Of a stretch of 24,482 nt of DNA, positions 23,121 to 24,482 are shown piece by piece. The position numbers and the translations under genes were made by a program. The notes beneath the pieces are model-generated. The model had not been told where the DNA came from, ran no database searches, and saw only the letters and a list, made by a program, of their open reading frames with translations. Source of the stretch: Promethearchaeota archaeon (GTDB taxonomy: Archaea > Asgardarchaeota > Lokiarchaeia > Sigyniarchaeales > SOKP01). The DNA is taken from positions 1-24,482 of the forward strand of contig JAUWZR010000008.1 of NCBI GenBank assembly GCA_030615235.1, given 5' to 3'. Every line of letters starts with the position of its first letter. The stretch's first letter is position 1.

Positions 23121-24482
23121 ATGCGTATAAGGACAAGAAAAAACCTTTTAAAGAAAAATATCGCAGTAACACTTCTGTTTTTAATCCCTGCAATAAGCTT
23201 TTTTAGTTTTATTGGTTTTGGTCTCATTATCCTCGATGATCTAGCTTCCCTCACTCTAAACCTTGATCCTCCGAATATCAATTATTTTACCCCCTTAGAT
23301 CAAATTATAGGAAATCAAACTTATTTAGACCAAATGGCTGATAAATACGATTATCAATTAGAAAAATGGCACATTCCGACTAACATCAGTATAGATGTTA
23401 CATTCACCAACGAATCGTATAACGAAGTCCAAAGCTATAATGGGACCGATAATGGAAATTTGCATTTAGGTTATACACTCGCTTCTCAATGCTTACGCTA
23501 TAAATACGCATTGGATAACAACGATTTAAATGAGTTAAATAATGCAACGCGTATGGTTAAAAAATGTGTTTCAGGCTTCAGTAACATGCTTGCCGCTCCT
23601 AACGGAGGTATTGGTCCAGATTACCCTGGAATGCCTGCAAGATTTGTATCTGCTCCAGAAAATAAAAAATATCACGAATGGCTATTTCAAGATCATCCGC
23701 GACACTTTAATGGAACAGGAATTTACAAAAATTGGAGAGTAAGGCTACACACATCTCGTGACGAGCTAGCAGGGTATTATTTGGGATTTGCTAGCGTGTT
23801 AAAATTCATCAATCCTGGAGCCAATGAAGAAAGCAGATGGTGCGTTGAAAGGATCAAGTTATTAACCGCTCAAATGATAGAAGGTTTTCGCAAAACAAAT
23901 TGGCTTGTTTTGGGTGGAAATGGTGAACCTGTTGGATCAGATTTAAATCCGATATTAGGGGAAAGCATGTGGCAATTAGCATTACTTCGCATAGGAGCTA
24001 CAGCCTATCCAGATAGATATGATTCGCTTTATCATTATGCCGCAACTAAAATAATGTCTATGCACCATGGTCACATGGGATCAGCTAGTAATACTGCATA
24101 CGACACGTATGCTCTAGCTTTTAGCATGGATGTAGAGTTTGCGTTAATTATTTTAGAAGATAACCATCTAATTCAACACCATTATATAAAAAGATTCGAG
24201 GAAGGATTCTATAGTTTCCTAAGATACCATCGTAATGCTTTTTTTAACATTATTCACCTGACTTTTATGAAAATGATTACAGATTCGGCTTTATTTGAAG
24301 ATCCTAACTATACAGACGAAACTATAAAGTGGGATGTTTTGGATCAGTTGTGGAGATTTAATACATCCGGATGGGGAAATGGGATAAGAAGTTATAATTT
24401 AACTCAGAGACCGAATTCAACAAGAGCAACTAGTCTAAATCCCGCAATAGCCTCTATGGAGATAGATCCGAGCAGAGCAAAG
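23121..24482 (+). CDS. Signal-anchored extracellular protein, unknown function, truncated by window end
   Basis: At least 454 residues, open to the last base with no stop. A basic N-terminus (MRIRTRKNLLKKN) is followed by one hydrophobic segment (about residues 14-38), so the rest is probably outside the cell. The outer part has about ten N-x-S/T sequons (NQT, NIS, NES, NGT twice, NAT, NYT, NTS, NLT, NST), consistent with archaeal N-glycosylation. It is mostly helical and rich in aromatic residues and His; blocks such as HTSRDELAGYYLGFASVLKF, GNLHLGYTLASQCLRYKYAL and ILGESMWQLALLRIGA recall alpha/alpha-barrel (six-hairpin) glycosidase-like proteins, but I cannot name a family. ATG start. About 78 bases downstream of the nucleotidyltransferase on the same strand. 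Confidence 0.7.
   Translation, partial: MRIRTRKNLLKKNIAVTLLFLIPAISFFSFIGFGLIILDDLASLTLNLDPPNINYFTPLDQIIGNQTYLDQMADKYDYQLEKWHIPTNISIDVTFTNESYNEVQSYNGTDNGNLHLGYTLASQCLRYKYALDNNDLNELNNATRMVKKCVSGFSNMLAAPNGGIGPDYPGMPARFVSAPENKKYHEWLFQDHPRHFNGTGIYKNWRVRLHTSRDELAGYYLGFASVLKFINPGANEESRWCVERIKLLTAQMIEGFRKTNWLVLGGNGEPVGSDLNPILGESMWQLALLRIGATAYPDRYDSLYHYAATKIMSMHHGHMGSASNTAYDTYALAFSMDVEFALIILEDNHLIQHHYIKRFEEGFYSFLRYHRNAFFNIIHLTFMKMITDSALFEDPNYTDETIKWDVLDQLWRFNTSGWGNGIRSYNLTQRPNSTRATSLNPAIASMEIDPSRAK

Overview
The window is a low-GC (about 30% by eye) archaeal chromosome segment. The archaeal assignment is well supported by Alba, an archaeal-type threonyl-tRNA synthetase with its own N-terminal domain, the CTP-dependent riboflavin kinase plus FAD synthase pair, a UPF0200 kinase-like protein, a translin-family protein and a CDP-alcohol phosphatidyltransferase of the archaetidyl type. 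Several eukaryote-like proteins point to an Asgard archaeon, perhaps Lokiarchaeia-like (inference): a JAMM/MPN+ isopeptidase resembling Rpn11, a Ras/Rab-type small GTPase with all five G motifs, a probable longin-plus-winged-helix protein, and a helical protein with ordered landmarks of the ALIX/BRO1 domain.

Layout. Positions 1-2114 (minus strand) hold a decayed copy of a small zinc-ribbon gene, the intact zinc-ribbon gene, Alba, a pair of operator-like dyads and the JAMM protein. Positions 2308-5272 hold a UPF0200 kinase-like gene convergent with PRPP synthetase, then an alpha/beta hydrolase, an IscU/NifU-like protein that has lost two of three cluster cysteines, and a small helical protein. 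Positions 5332-8906 hold two membrane proteins and the BRO1-like protein. Positions 9011-11642 hold an MfnD-like ATP-grasp ligase, convergent with a winged-helix/membrane regulator and a four-helix membrane protein. Positions 11763-14602 are a tandem pair of DUF1624-like membrane acyltransferases. Positions 14820-18085 hold the small GTPase, a HAD hydrolase and ThrRS. Positions 18204-21974 hold translin, the ribL-ribK pair (riboflavin to FMN to FAD), a CDP-alcohol phosphatidyltransferase, a small orphan and the longin protein. Positions 22296-24482 hold a sugar nucleotidyltransferase and a truncated, signal-anchored, sequon-rich extracellular protein.

Cross-cutting signals: three genes (winged-helix regulator, ribL, nucleotidyltransferase) have no ATG/GTG/TTG at the start that their protein family requires, and each has an isoleucine codon (ATT, ATC, ATA) at or near the expected position. 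ThrRS carries Asp in place of the Cys that normally binds the catalytic zinc. The IscU-like scaffold keeps only one cysteine. Most transcription units appear short; many first genes lack a Shine-Dalgarno sequence and may be leaderless, while genes inside operons show SD-like motifs. I saw no tRNA, rRNA, CRISPR array, transposase or integrase.
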